Shown here piece by piece: positions 15,727-24,284 of a DNA stretch of 64,000 bases (position 1 is the first letter of the stretch; every line of letters begins with the position of its first letter). Under the pieces are notes generated by a model, which did no database searches, was not told the DNA's origin, and saw only the letters and a program-made list of their open reading frames with translations. The position numbers and the translations under genes are program-made. Source of the stretch: Oryzobacter telluris (GTDB lineage: Bacteria > Actinomycetota > Actinomycetes > Actinomycetales > Dermatophilaceae); NCBI RefSeq assembly GCF_043099285.1, contig NZ_CP170723.1, positions 2,356,001 to 2,420,000 of the forward strand. Direction: 5' to 3'.

Positions 15727-17712
15727 TCAGACCTGGCGTCGGTCGGCGATCGCCGCCGTGATCTCGGCGATCGCGTCGTCCACCGGCACGCCGTTCTTCT
15801 GCGACCCGTCGCGGTACCGGAACGACACCGCGCCGGCCGAGCGGTCGTCCTCCCCCGCGATGAGCACGAAGGGCACCTTGGACTTGCTCGCGTTGCGGAT
15901 CTTCTTGGGAAACCGGTCGTCGCTCGCGTCGAGCTCGGTGCGGATGCCGGCCGCACGCATCTTCGCCAGCACGCCGCCGAGGTAGTCGTCGAACTCCTCG
16001 GCGACCGGGACCCCCAGCGCCTGCACCGGCGAGAGCCACACCGGGAACGCCCCCGCGTAGTGCTCGACGAGCACGCCGATGAAGCGCTCGATCGAGCCGA
16101 ACTTCGCCGAGTGGATCATCACCGGCTCCTGCCGGGACCCGTCGGCCGCCTGGTACTCCAGGCCGAAGCGGTGCGGCTGGTTGAAGTCGTACTGGATCGT
16201 CGACATCTGCCAGGTGCGGCCGATGGCGTCGCGGGCCTGGACGCTGATCTTCGGGCCGTAGAAGGCCGCGCCACCCGGGTCCTCGACGAGGTCGACGCCG
16301 AACTGCGCCGCGGTGTCGCGCAGCACCGAGGTCGCGACCTCCCACTGCTCGTCGGACCCGATGAACTTGTCCTTCTTGTCGCCCTCGGTCGCCCGGGTGG
16401 AGATCTCGAAGTAGTAGTCGTCGAGGCCGAAGTCCTTGAGCAGGCCGGTGACGAAGCGCAGCAGGTGCTCGATCTCGGACGGCGCCTGCTCGGGCGTCAC
16501 GTACGAGTGTGAGTCGTCCTGGGTCATCGCCCGCACCCGGGTCAGGCCGTGCACGACGCCCGACTTCTCGAACCGGTAGACCGAGCCGAACTCGAACAGC
16601 CGCATCGGCAGCTCGCGGTACGAACGCCCGCGCGAGCGGAAGATGAGGTTGTGCATGGGGCAGTTCATCGCCTTGAGGCGGTACTCGGCGTGCTCCATCT
16701 CCATCGGCGGGAACATCGTGTCGGCGTAGTACGGCAGGTGCCCGGAGGTGTGGAACAGGCCGGCCTTGCTGATGTGGGGGGTCCCGACGTACTCGAACCC
16801 CTCCTCGATGTGCCGGCGGCGGACGTAGTCCTCCATCTCGCGCTTGATGACCCCGCCCTTGGGGTGGAACACGGCCATGCCGGAGCCGAGCTCGTCGGGG
16901 AAGCTGAACAGGTCGAGCTCGGCGCCGAGCTTGCGGTGGTCGCGCTTCTCGGCCTCGGCCAGGCGGTCGAGGTAGGCCTTCATCTCGTCCTTGGTCGGCC
17001 AGGCCGTGCCGTAGACGCGCTGCAGCTGCGGGTTCTTCTCCGAGCCGCGCCAGTAGGCGGCGGCGCTGCGCATCAGCTTGAAGGCGTTGCCGAGGACCTT
17101 GGTCGAGGGCACGTGCGGGCCACGGCACAGGTCGCCCCACGCCCGGCTGCCGTCGCGGCGCACGTTGTCGTAGATCGTCAGCTGGGCACCGCCCACCTCG
17201 ACGGAGGCCCCTTCCGCCGCATCCTCGGATGCCCCGCCCTTGAGGCCGATGAGCTCGCACTTGTACGGCTCGCCGGCCAGCTCGACGAGGGCGTCGTCGT
17301 CACTGATCTCACGGCGGTGGAAGGTCTGGCCCTCGTTGACGATGCGCTGCATCACCTTCTCCAGCGCCTTGAGGTCGTCCGGGGTGAACGGGGTCTCGAC
17401 GTCGAAGTCGTAGTAGAAGCCGTCGCGGATCGGCGGGCCGATGCCCAGGCGCGCCGAGGGGTGCAGCTCCTGCACCGCCTGGGCCAGGACGTGGGCGGCC
17501 GAGTGGCGCAGCACGTCGAGGCCGTCCTGCTCCCCCGCGGTCACCGGCTCGACGACGTCGCCGTCGGCCAGGACGTGCGCGAGGTCGCGCAGCTCGCTGC
17601 CGACACGGGCGACGAGGACCGTGCGGTCTCCCTCGAACAGCTCGCCCGCGGTCGTGCCCCGGTCCACCGATCGCTCGCTTCCGGCGACGTGGACGGTGAT
17701 CTGGGCAGACAT
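15727..17712 (-). CDS. thrS: threonyl-tRNA synthetase
   Basis: 661-residue class II aminoacyl-tRNA synthetase charging tRNA-Thr. Seen in order: N-terminal TGS domain (1-60), the editing-domain HSAAH (70-74), class II motif 2 region FGSVYRFEKSGVVHGLTRVR, zinc-ligand region AMNCPMHN, the motif THDDxH equivalent TQDDSHSY, and motif 3 near IERFIGVLVEHYAG. The C-terminal anticodon-binding domain carries AAGIRTELDASDDRFPKKIRNA, whose sequence fits the family. Two in-frame ATGs exist; the one at 17712 has AGGAG 9 nt upstream, better spaced than for 17718. No T-box-like leader is seen in the 112 nt upstream. Confidence 0.98.
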   Translation of the reverse strand: MSAQITVHVAGSERSVDRGTTAGELFEGDRTVLVARVGSELRDLAHVLADGDVVEPVTAGEQDGLDVLRHSAAHVLAQAVQELHPSARLGIGPPIRDGFYYDFDVETPFTPDDLKALEKVMQRIVNEGQTFHRREISDDDALVELAGEPYKCELIGLKGGASEDAAEGASVEVGGAQLTIYDNVRRDGSRAWGDLCRGPHVPSTKVLGNAFKLMRSAAAYWRGSEKNPQLQRVYGTAWPTKDEMKAYLDRLAEAEKRDHRKLGAELDLFSFPDELGSGMAVFHPKGGVIKREMEDYVRRRHIEEGFEYVGTPHISKAGLFHTSGHLPYYADTMFPPMEMEHAEYRLKAMNCPMHNLIFRSRGRSYRELPMRLFEFGSVYRFEKSGVVHGLTRVRAMTQDDSHSYVTPEQAPSEIEHLLRFVTGLLKDFGLDDYYFEISTRATEGDKKDKFIGSDEQWEVATSVLRDTAAQFGVDLVEDPGGAAFYGPKISVQARDAIGRTWQMSTIQYDFNQPHRFGLEYQAADGSRQEPVMIHSAKFGSIERFIGVLVEHYAGAFPVWLSPVQALGVPVAEEFDDYLGGVLAKMRAAGIRTELDASDDRFPKKIRNASKSKVPFVLIAGEDDRSAGAVSFRYRDGSQKNGVPVDDAIAEITAAIADRRQV

Positions 17713-17824
17713 GGGCATGGGCTCCTGGGTGAGGGTGGTCGCGACCGGGTCCCGGACGCACCCGCCAGCGTAACGAGCGCCGCAGGGGCACCGCGAACGA
17801 GATCCCCCGGGTGGGGCCTCCGCG

Positions 17825-18838
17825 TCAGGCCGACGGCGGCGGGTCGAGGACGAAGCGCCCGGTGTCGAGCCAGTGCCGCAGCCGCGCGACGGTGACGTGC
17901 AGGTAGTCCTGCGCCTGCGCCCGCAGCGCCGCCGTCGAGGAGTCGAGCAGGCTGTTGGCCAGCAGGAGCTGGCGCGCGGCGACCAGCGGCTCGAGGTGCG
18001 CGTCCAGGCCGTCGGGCAGGGGCGCGACCGACGCGTACCCCGCCCGCAGCGCCGGCTCGCCGTCGGCACCGGCCCGTCGCACGTAGAAGGTGGAGATCGC
18101 GAGGTCGAGCAGCGGCATGCCCATCCCGCTGTCGTCGAAGTCGAAGACGGACAGGCGTCCGTCGTGCCACTTGAGGTTGCCCCCGTGCAGGTCGGCGTGC
18201 AGCGCGATGGGCGTGGCGTCCGCGTGGAGGGCGGCGAAGGAGGCGGCCGAGCGGGTGCTGGCCTCGGCAAGGACCTCGCTCGCCCCGGGGATGTCGGCCA
18301 GCGCCGCCGTGAGGAGGTCCTCGTCACCCAGCAGCGGGGTGTCGAACAGCGGCAGCTCGGCCCCCTCGGGCAGCGACCACGCCGCGGCGTGCCGGTGCAG
18401 CGTGGCCATGGCACGGCCCAGCTCGTGGGCCCACTCGCTGGAGCCGTCGCGGGCGTCCTCGCCCTCCAGCCACGACGCGCCCGTCACGAGGGCGTCGCGC
18501 CCCAGGACCTCCGACGGGACCCGGACGAACCAGTCGCCCGACGGGGTCTGCAGCGGGTCGGGGACGTGGACGTCGGTGTCCTGCGTGATGGCCCGCTGCC
18601 AGGCCTGCTGCGCCACGACGTTCGCCGGGGTGCTCTTGGAGTTGGTCCCCACGCGCAGCGCCACGCGCCGGCCGTCGGTGGTGTCGACGCAGAAGGTCGT
18701 GTTGTACGCGTGCAGGACGAGGTCGACGTCCGCGACCTCGAGGCCGAACTCCTCCGCCGCAGCCACGGCGAGGGGCCGCAACGCGTCGACCTGGTCCTCC
18801 TCCCAGAGGTCCTCGTACGGCGTCGTCCCGGTGCTCAC
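17825..18838 (-). CDS. APH-like phosphotransferase family protein
   Basis: About 337 residues with the aminoglycoside-phosphotransferase/choline-kinase fold. Brenner's catalytic motif is HADLHGGNLKW and the metal-binding DFG equivalent is FDFDDSG. An N-terminal lobe strand VALRVGTN and the hinge region are recognisable. Substrates of this group range from choline and homoserine to antibiotics, so none is assigned. GTG at 18838 is used as start; a TTG at 18850 is an in-frame alternative and neither has a clear Shine-Dalgarno. It sits immediately upstream of thrS on the same strand. Confidence 0.8.
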   Translation of the reverse strand: MSTGTTPYEDLWEEDQVDALRPLAVAAAEEFGLEVADVDLVLHAYNTTFCVDTTDGRRVALRVGTNSKSTPANVVAQQAWQRAITQDTDVHVPDPLQTPSGDWFVRVPSEVLGRDALVTGASWLEGEDARDGSSEWAHELGRAMATLHRHAAAWSLPEGAELPLFDTPLLGDEDLLTAALADIPGASEVLAEASTRSAASFAALHADATPIALHADLHGGNLKWHDGRLSVFDFDDSGMGMPLLDLAISTFYVRRAGADGEPALRAGYASVAPLPDGLDAHLEPLVAARQLLLANSLLDSSTAALRAQAQDYLHVTVARLRHWLDTGRFVLDPPPSA

Positions 18839-18918
18839 CGGCTCAGCCAACCACGCGGTCGCGACCCGGGCCGGCTCATTCCCCCGGGGCGTCGTGCGAC
18901 GGTCGTAGGGTCGGGCCC

Positions 18919-20805
18919 ATGCGTCTGCTCCCTCACGGCACCTGGCCCTCCCCGCTCGCGCCCGAGGACCTGGCCGGTGGCCAGGTCACCCTCGACGAGG
19001 TGCGGCCCGACGGCGCCGACACCTACTGGCTGGAGGGACGCCCCACCGAGGGCGGGCGGGTCGTCCTCGTCCGCCACGACGCCTCGGGCACGCACGACGT
19101 CCTCCCGAAGGAGTGGGACGTGCGCACCCGCGTCCACGAGTACGGCGGCGGGGCCTACGCCGTCGCCGACGGCACCGTCGTGTTCTCGCACGTCCACGAC
19201 GGTCGCCTGCGCCGGCTCGACCGCGGCGAGGACGAGCCGGTCGCCATCACCCCGCAGGGGCCGTGGCGGTACGCCGGCCTCGTGCTGCACGGCGCCCACG
19301 TCTACGCCGTCCGCGAGGACCACTCCCGCGAGCCCGAGCCCGCCAACGAGCTCGTCCGCCTCGACCTGCACGGCGGCAACGACGAGGGCGGTCACGTGCT
19401 GTGGACGGGTGCCGACTTCGTCGGCCGGCCCACCGTCTCCCCCGACGGCGCCGCCGTCGCGTGGACCGCGTGGGACCACCCGAACATGCCGTGGGACACC
19501 ACCCGGCTGATGCGCGGGAGGCTCACGCCAGCCGGCCTCGAGGACGTCACGGTGGTCTCCGCCCACGACGACGTCTCGGTGCTCCAGCCGCAGTTCGGCC
19601 CCGACGGGTCGCTGTGGTTCGTCTCCGACGCCTCGGGCTGGTGGACCCTCCAGCGCGACTCCGGCGAGGGTCCCGTGGAGGTGCAGGACGCCGAGGCCGA
19701 CCACGCCACCCCGCAGTGGGTGCTGGGGGTCGTCGACCTCGCCGTCGTCGACGCCGACCTCGCGCTCGTGCGCTGGTGGGAGGCCGACACCTCCCGGCTC
19801 GGCCTGCTCGACGCCCGCACCGGCGAGACGACCCCCCTCGACGTCGAGGGCGTCACCTTCGACCACCTCCACGTCAGCGACGGCGACCTCGTGGTGCGCC
19901 GCGGCCTCGCCGACCGGCTGGCCGAGGTCGTGCGCGGTCCCCTGGACGGCGCGGTCGAGGTCCTCGCGACCGCCGGCGAGGCCCCCCTCGACGCCCGGGA
20001 CGTCTCGCCCGCCCGCGAGTGGACCTGGCGCAACGGCTCCGGGCAGGAGGTCCACGGCCTGCTCCACGAGCCCCGCCTCACCGACACCGCGGCACCCGAG
20101 GGAGAGCTGCCGCCGCTGCTCGTCATGGTCCACGGCGGCCCGACCTCGCGCTCCGAGCCGACCTTCGCCACGGCCACCCAGCTGTGGACCACCCGCGGCT
20201 GGGCGGTGCTCCACGTCAACCACTCCGGCAGCACCGGCTTCGGGCGGGCCTACCGCGACCGGCTGCGCGGCTCCTGGGGCGTCGTCGACATCGACGACAC
20301 GGTCACCGGCGCCCTCTCCCTCGCGTCGGCCGGGCTGGTGGACCCCACCCGCCTCGCCATCCGCGGCGGCAGCGCCGGGGGCTACTCCGTGCTGCGCTCG
20401 ATGACGACGAGCACCGCGTTCGCGGCCGGCACCAGCCTGTTCGGGGTCGCCGACCTCACCGCGCTCGCCGAGCACACCCACAAGTTCGAGTCGCGCTACC
20501 TCGACACCCTCGTCGCCCCGCTGCCCGAGGGTGCCGCGGTGTACCGCGAGCGCTCGCCGCTGCACCACGTCGACGCGCTGCACGGCGAGCTCCTCCTGCT
20601 CCAGGGCGAGGACGACCTCGTCGTCCCGCTGGCCCAGGCCGAGGTCATGGCCGAGGCGATGACCAAGGCCGGGCGCGAGGTCGAGCTCGTCGTCTACCCG
20701 GGTGAGGGCCACGGCTTCCGCCAGGCGGGCACCATCATCGACGCCCTGACCCGCGAGCTCGCCTTCTACGCCCGCGTCATGGCCCTGGGGGCGGGGACGG
20801 ACTGA
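18919..20805 (+). CDS. S9-family prolyl oligopeptidase-like serine peptidase
   Basis: 628-residue peptidase: an N-terminal beta-propeller-like region (about 1-370) followed by an alpha/beta-hydrolase domain. The nucleophile motif GGSAGGYS places Ser485, the acid is in GEDDLVVP (565-566), and the histidine is in GEGHGF (H598), so the triad is complete. The arrangement matches dipeptidyl aminopeptidase/acylaminoacyl-peptidase homologues, which cleave short peptides in the cytoplasm; I see no signal peptide. TAGGGT (18906-18911) lies 7 nt before the ATG, consistent with a leaderless message. Its 3' end overlaps the convergent FUSC gene by 29 bp. Confidence 0.9.
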   Translation: MRLLPHGTWPSPLAPEDLAGGQVTLDEVRPDGADTYWLEGRPTEGGRVVLVRHDASGTHDVLPKEWDVRTRVHEYGGGAYAVADGTVVFSHVHDGRLRRLDRGEDEPVAITPQGPWRYAGLVLHGAHVYAVREDHSREPEPANELVRLDLHGGNDEGGHVLWTGADFVGRPTVSPDGAAVAWTAWDHPNMPWDTTRLMRGRLTPAGLEDVTVVSAHDDVSVLQPQFGPDGSLWFVSDASGWWTLQRDSGEGPVEVQDAEADHATPQWVLGVVDLAVVDADLALVRWWEADTSRLGLLDARTGETTPLDVEGVTFDHLHVSDGDLVVRRGLADRLAEVVRGPLDGAVEVLATAGEAPLDARDVSPAREWTWRNGSGQEVHGLLHEPRLTDTAAPEGELPPLLVMVHGGPTSRSEPTFATATQLWTTRGWAVLHVNHSGSTGFGRAYRDRLRGSWGVVDIDDTVTGALSLASAGLVDPTRLAIRGGSAGGYSVLRSMTTSTAFAAGTSLFGVADLTALAEHTHKFESRYLDTLVAPLPEGAAVYRERSPLHHVDALHGELLLLQGEDDLVVPLAQAEVMAEAMTKAGREVELVVYPGEGHGFRQAGTIIDALTRELAFYARVMALGAGTD

Positions 20806-22024
20806 CCCCGGGCAGGTCCACGACGAGGGGGCCGCGCAGCGGTCCGGTGTCGGTGGGCACCGCGGCGTGCTCGTTGCGCGCGTGCAGGTCGCGGACCAGG
20901 CGCTCGGCGTCGAGGACGAGGGCGCCGTAGGCGGGCCAGGCCGCCGGGTCCTCGAGCCGGGTGTCGCGCACCCGGTCGCTCAGCTCGCGCAGGGCCGTGA
21001 GGGCGCGGTCCGCGTGCTCCTGGATCTCGGCGCGCGCCTCGTCGGTGCGGACCCCGAAGCTGCCGATCGCCGCCCCGATCTCGTCGAGGACGTGGGCGTA
21101 GTCGGCGAGCCAGTCGGCCGCCGGGCTCGGCTGCCAGTCCAGCCCTTCCGCGGCGTCGACGAGGGTGCGGGCGATCCCCGCCACCTGCCACTGCGCGTGC
21201 TCCACGGTCTCCGCGGTCCAGCGGTAGCCGTCCCAGTCGATCTGCGCTGGCCGCAGCCACTGGCGCAGGTTCCAGCGAGTGCTCTCCCGCCCGGTCTCGA
21301 CGACCTCGAGGACCTCCGGCGCCCGCCGCCCGATGAGGGCGGCCTCCTGGTACCAGGCGCGGGCCCGGTCGCCGTCGTACCCCTCGCGCAGGCCGTCGGC
21401 CACGTCGGAGAGCAGCGCCTGCAGCCGGTCGGTGAGGGCGCGCAGCTCGCGGCGGGGCCAGGTGAGGTGCATCGGGGCGAGGACGACGGCGTTGACGAGG
21501 ACGCCGACCAGCCCGCCCAGGGCGGTCTCGACGATGGTGAGGAAGGTGAAGTCGGTGTCGGTGCCCTGCACCGTGAGCAGCGAGAGCAGGACCATGGTCG
21601 GCACCTGGATCGCGTGCTCCCCCAGCGCCTTCCAGCGCCCGATGAGGGTCGCGACGAGCATCACGGGGATCATCGACCACCACGTCACGCCGACCTGCGA
21701 GCCGACGAGCCAGGCCGCGCTCATCCCGAGGACGACGGCCGCCACGCGCTTCGTGCTGGCCCGGAACGACCGCACGATGGTGCGGTCGACGACGAGCAGC
21801 GCCGACATCGGGGCGTAGAACGGCGTGTTGCTGTCGAGGACGTGCACGGCCAGCTGCCAGGCGAGGACGGTCGCGATCGCCGCCTTGAGCATGAGGAGGC
21901 CACCGCCGGGCTCCGTGCCCGGCCCCTCCAGCCGCAGCCGGAAGCGGTCGCGGGCCACCGACACCCGAAGGTCGAGCCGGTCGACCCACGACGCCGGTCG
22001 GTCGGTCGTGCTCGGGTCGCCCAT
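20777..22024 (-). CDS. FUSC-family (aromatic-acid-exporter-like) membrane protein
   Basis: 415 residues. The N-terminal half (about 40-190) contains five to six hydrophobic segments, including ATVLAWQLAVHVLD and ALGGLVGVLVNAVVLAPMHL, in the layout of FUSC/ArAE proteins. The C-terminal half is a soluble helical domain. Members are proposed efflux or envelope-stress proteins; the substrate is unknown. TACGGT (22031-22036, complement) stands 6 nt before the ATG with no Shine-Dalgarno. The last 29 bp overlap the convergent S9 peptidase gene, so no terminator can separate them. Confidence 0.82.
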   Translation of the reverse strand: MGDPSTTDRPASWVDRLDLRVSVARDRFRLRLEGPGTEPGGGLLMLKAAIATVLAWQLAVHVLDSNTPFYAPMSALLVVDRTIVRSFRASTKRVAAVVLGMSAAWLVGSQVGVTWWSMIPVMLVATLIGRWKALGEHAIQVPTMVLLSLLTVQGTDTDFTFLTIVETALGGLVGVLVNAVVLAPMHLTWPRRELRALTDRLQALLSDVADGLREGYDGDRARAWYQEAALIGRRAPEVLEVVETGRESTRWNLRQWLRPAQIDWDGYRWTAETVEHAQWQVAGIARTLVDAAEGLDWQPSPAADWLADYAHVLDEIGAAIGSFGVRTDEARAEIQEHADRALTALRELSDRVRDTRLEDPAAWPAYGALVLDAERLVRDLHARNEHAAVPTDTGPLRGPLVVDLPGVSPSPPPGP

Positions 22025-22077
22025 CTCGCGACCGTACTGCCGCGACGGTGGTGACCGGTCCGGCGCTCAGCCGGGTC

Positions 22078-22929
22078 TCAGGCCCCGAGGGTGAGCACGA
22101 GGTGGGTCGTGGCCGGGTCCTTCGCCGAGCGCAGCGCTGCCGTGACGGGCCCGGCGCCCCTGGTGCGGACGAGCTCGACGGTCCCCGGGAGGAAGACGGG
22201 CTTGGTGAACCAGACCCTGCTGTTCGACGGACCGAGCGAGGTGCGGCCCAGCGCGGCCAGGCTGCGCGACCACGTCCACATCCCGTGGGCGAGGTGGCGC
22301 GGGAAGCCGAGCGCCTTCGCGCCGAGCGGGTGCAGGTGGATCGGGTTGACGTCGCCGGAGACCGCGGCGTACGACCGGCCGAGGTCGTCGGGCAGCCGCC
22401 AGCGGGCGACGGGAGGTCCCGCGGGGGCCTGCGGCGGTGACTCGCCGCTCGGCGCCGCCTCGGTGCCGCGACCGCGGCTGAGGTAGGTGCTGTCGCACTC
22501 CCAGACGAGCTCGCCGTAGACGTGGGCCTCGAGGCGGACGTCGAGGGTCCGGCCCCGCCGGTGCGGACGGACCTCGCCCGCGGTGACCGACAGGGTGAGC
22601 AGGTCGTCGGCCGTGAGGGCGCGGTGGGTGCGCACGTCGTTGCCGAGGTGGACCATGCCGGGCAGGGGCAGCGGGAAGTCGGCCCGCGTCATCAGGGCGG
22701 TCTGGAGCGGGAACGCCAGCACCCACGGGTAGGGCTGGGGCAGGGTGTCGGCGACGTCGTACCCGCACAGCCGCTGGTACGCGGCGAGGCGGGAGCGGTC
22801 GACCCGCACCTCCTCGACCCGCAGCGTGCGGTCGGGCACGGTGTCGCCGTGCCGGCCCCGGGCCGTGACCGCGGCCCGGACGAGCAGCGGGCCGGCGGCC
22901 GGCACCGCGCCCAGGGTCTCGACCGCCAC
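22078..22929 (-). CDS. MaoC-like (R)-hydratase, HtdX type
   Basis: 283-residue double-hotdog hydratase for (R)-3-hydroxyacyl/enoyl thioesters. The hydratase-2 catalytic motif is SGDVNPIHLHPLGAKALGF, followed by HGMWTWSRSLA. The N-terminal half is a degenerate hotdog domain lacking these residues, as in mycobacterial HtdX. The GTG start lies 1 nt after the FabG4-like stop. The set thiolase - reductase - hydratase matches the mycobacterial fadA2/fabG4/htdX neighbourhood, suggesting fatty acyl chain elongation or turnover. Confidence 0.87.
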   Translation of the reverse strand: MAVETLGAVPAAGPLLVRAAVTARGRHGDTVPDRTLRVEEVRVDRSRLAAYQRLCGYDVADTLPQPYPWVLAFPLQTALMTRADFPLPLPGMVHLGNDVRTHRALTADDLLTLSVTAGEVRPHRRGRTLDVRLEAHVYGELVWECDSTYLSRGRGTEAAPSGESPPQAPAGPPVARWRLPDDLGRSYAAVSGDVNPIHLHPLGAKALGFPRHLAHGMWTWSRSLAALGRTSLGPSNSRVWFTKPVFLPGTVELVRTRGAGPVTAALRSAKDPATTHLVLTLGA

Positions 22930-22930
22930 G

Positions 22931-24283
22931 TCAGGCGCCCAGCAGGCTCTGGCCGCAGACGCGCACGACGTTGCCGGACGCGGTCGCCTGCTGCGGCGCG
23001 GCGAAGAACGCGATGGTCTCCGCGACGTCGACGGGCAGGCCGCCCTGGTTGAGGCTGTTGAGCCGGCGGCCGATCTCGCGGGTGGCCAGCGGGATGCGGG
23101 CGGTCATCTCGGTCTCGATGAAGCCCGGTGCGACGGCGTTGACCGTGATGCCGCGGGCGCGCAGGTCGTCGTCGGCGGCGTACGCGTCGACGAGCCCGAT
23201 GACGCCCGCCTTGGAGGCCGCGTAGTTGGACTGGCCGCGGTTGCCCGCGATGCCGGCGATCGAGCTGACGAGGACGATGCGGCCGCCGTCGCGCAGCCCG
23301 TCGGACCCGAGGAGCGCCTCGTTCATCCGCAGGATGGAGAGGAGGTTGACCTCGAGGACCCCCGCCCAGCGCTCGGCGTCGGTGTTGGCGAGGAGCTTGT
23401 CGCGGGTGATGCCGGCGTTGTGGACGACGACGTCGAGCCCCCCGTGGCGCGAGGTGGCGTGCTCGAGGATGCGGCGGCCGGCGTCGGGCGCGGTGACGTC
23501 GACCTGCAGGGCCGTACCGCCGACCTCGTTGGCGACGGCCGCGAGCTGGGCGCCCGCCGCGGGGATGTCGACGCAGACGACGGTGGCGCCGTCGCGCCCG
23601 AGGGTGCGGGCGATGTCGGCGCCGATGCCGCGGGCGGCCCCGGTGACGACGGCGACCGTGCCCTCGAGGGCGCGCTCGGCGTCGGCGGGGGCAGCGGTCG
23701 CCGACCCGGCACCGACGCGCAGGACCTGCCCGTCGACGTAGGCGGACCGGGCCGAGAGGAGGAAGGTCACGGTGCCCAGGGCGTTGGCCTCGGCACCGTC
23801 GGCGACGAGCACGACGTTGGCCGTGGCGCCGGCCCGCAGCTCCTTGGCGACCGAGCGGGTGATGCCCTCGAGGGCGCGGCGGGCGGCCCGCTGCGCTGCG
23901 CTCGTGGCGAGGGCGGGGTCCCGGCCGATGACGACGACGCGGGCGCACCGGCCCAGCCGCTTCAGCGCCGGGGCGAGGGTGGCGCGCAGCGATTCGAGGT
24001 CGGCCGGTCCCTCGGCGGCGCTGAGGTCGACGACCACGCCACCCAGGCGCGGCTCGTCCGGCACGTCCTCGACGAGGGCGGCCCCTGCGGCGGTGAGGCC
24101 GTCACGCAGGGCGGCGAGCGCCGGGGTGTCGCCGTGTCCGCCCACGAGGAGGGGCCCGTCGAGCAGCGGGCGCCCCGCCACGTGACGGCGCAGCGCCACC
24201 GGCTGGGGCAGGCCGAGGGTGCCGGCGATCCGCCGACCCGCGGTGGACGACACGAAGGCGGTGTACCCGTCGCGGTGCGCCAT
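22931..24283 (-). CDS. high-molecular-weight 3-oxoacyl-ACP/CoA reductase, FabG4 type
   Basis: 450 residues, about 200 longer than an ordinary FabG. The N-terminal ~200 residues are a degenerate Rossmann domain; the C-terminal half is a full SDR ketoreductase with TGAARGIGADI, NAG (HNAGITRDKL), the catalytic Ser region SSIAGIAGNRGQ and YAASK. This two-domain layout is that of mycobacterial FabG4, an NADH-dependent enzyme acting on CoA thioesters. ATG at 24283 lies just after the thiolase stop. It is the middle gene of a three-gene operon with thiolase and MaoC hydratase. Confidence 0.9.
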   Translation of the reverse strand: MAHRDGYTAFVSSTAGRRIAGTLGLPQPVALRRHVAGRPLLDGPLLVGGHGDTPALAALRDGLTAAGAALVEDVPDEPRLGGVVVDLSAAEGPADLESLRATLAPALKRLGRCARVVVIGRDPALATSAAQRAARRALEGITRSVAKELRAGATANVVLVADGAEANALGTVTFLLSARSAYVDGQVLRVGAGSATAAPADAERALEGTVAVVTGAARGIGADIARTLGRDGATVVCVDIPAAGAQLAAVANEVGGTALQVDVTAPDAGRRILEHATSRHGGLDVVVHNAGITRDKLLANTDAERWAGVLEVNLLSILRMNEALLGSDGLRDGGRIVLVSSIAGIAGNRGQSNYAASKAGVIGLVDAYAADDDLRARGITVNAVAPGFIETEMTARIPLATREIGRRLNSLNQGGLPVDVAETIAFFAAPQQATASGNVVRVCGQSLLGA

Positions 24284-24284
24284 G

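Noticed and set aside
17713..17824. T-box or attenuator leader upstream of thrS.
   Set aside because: The 112-nt region has no T-box sequence, specifier stem or terminator hairpin.
17825..18838. Aminoglycoside resistance call for the APH-fold genes (also 45173-46156).
   Set aside because: Only the shared kinase fold is visible; sequence does not match known aminoglycoside phosphotransferases.
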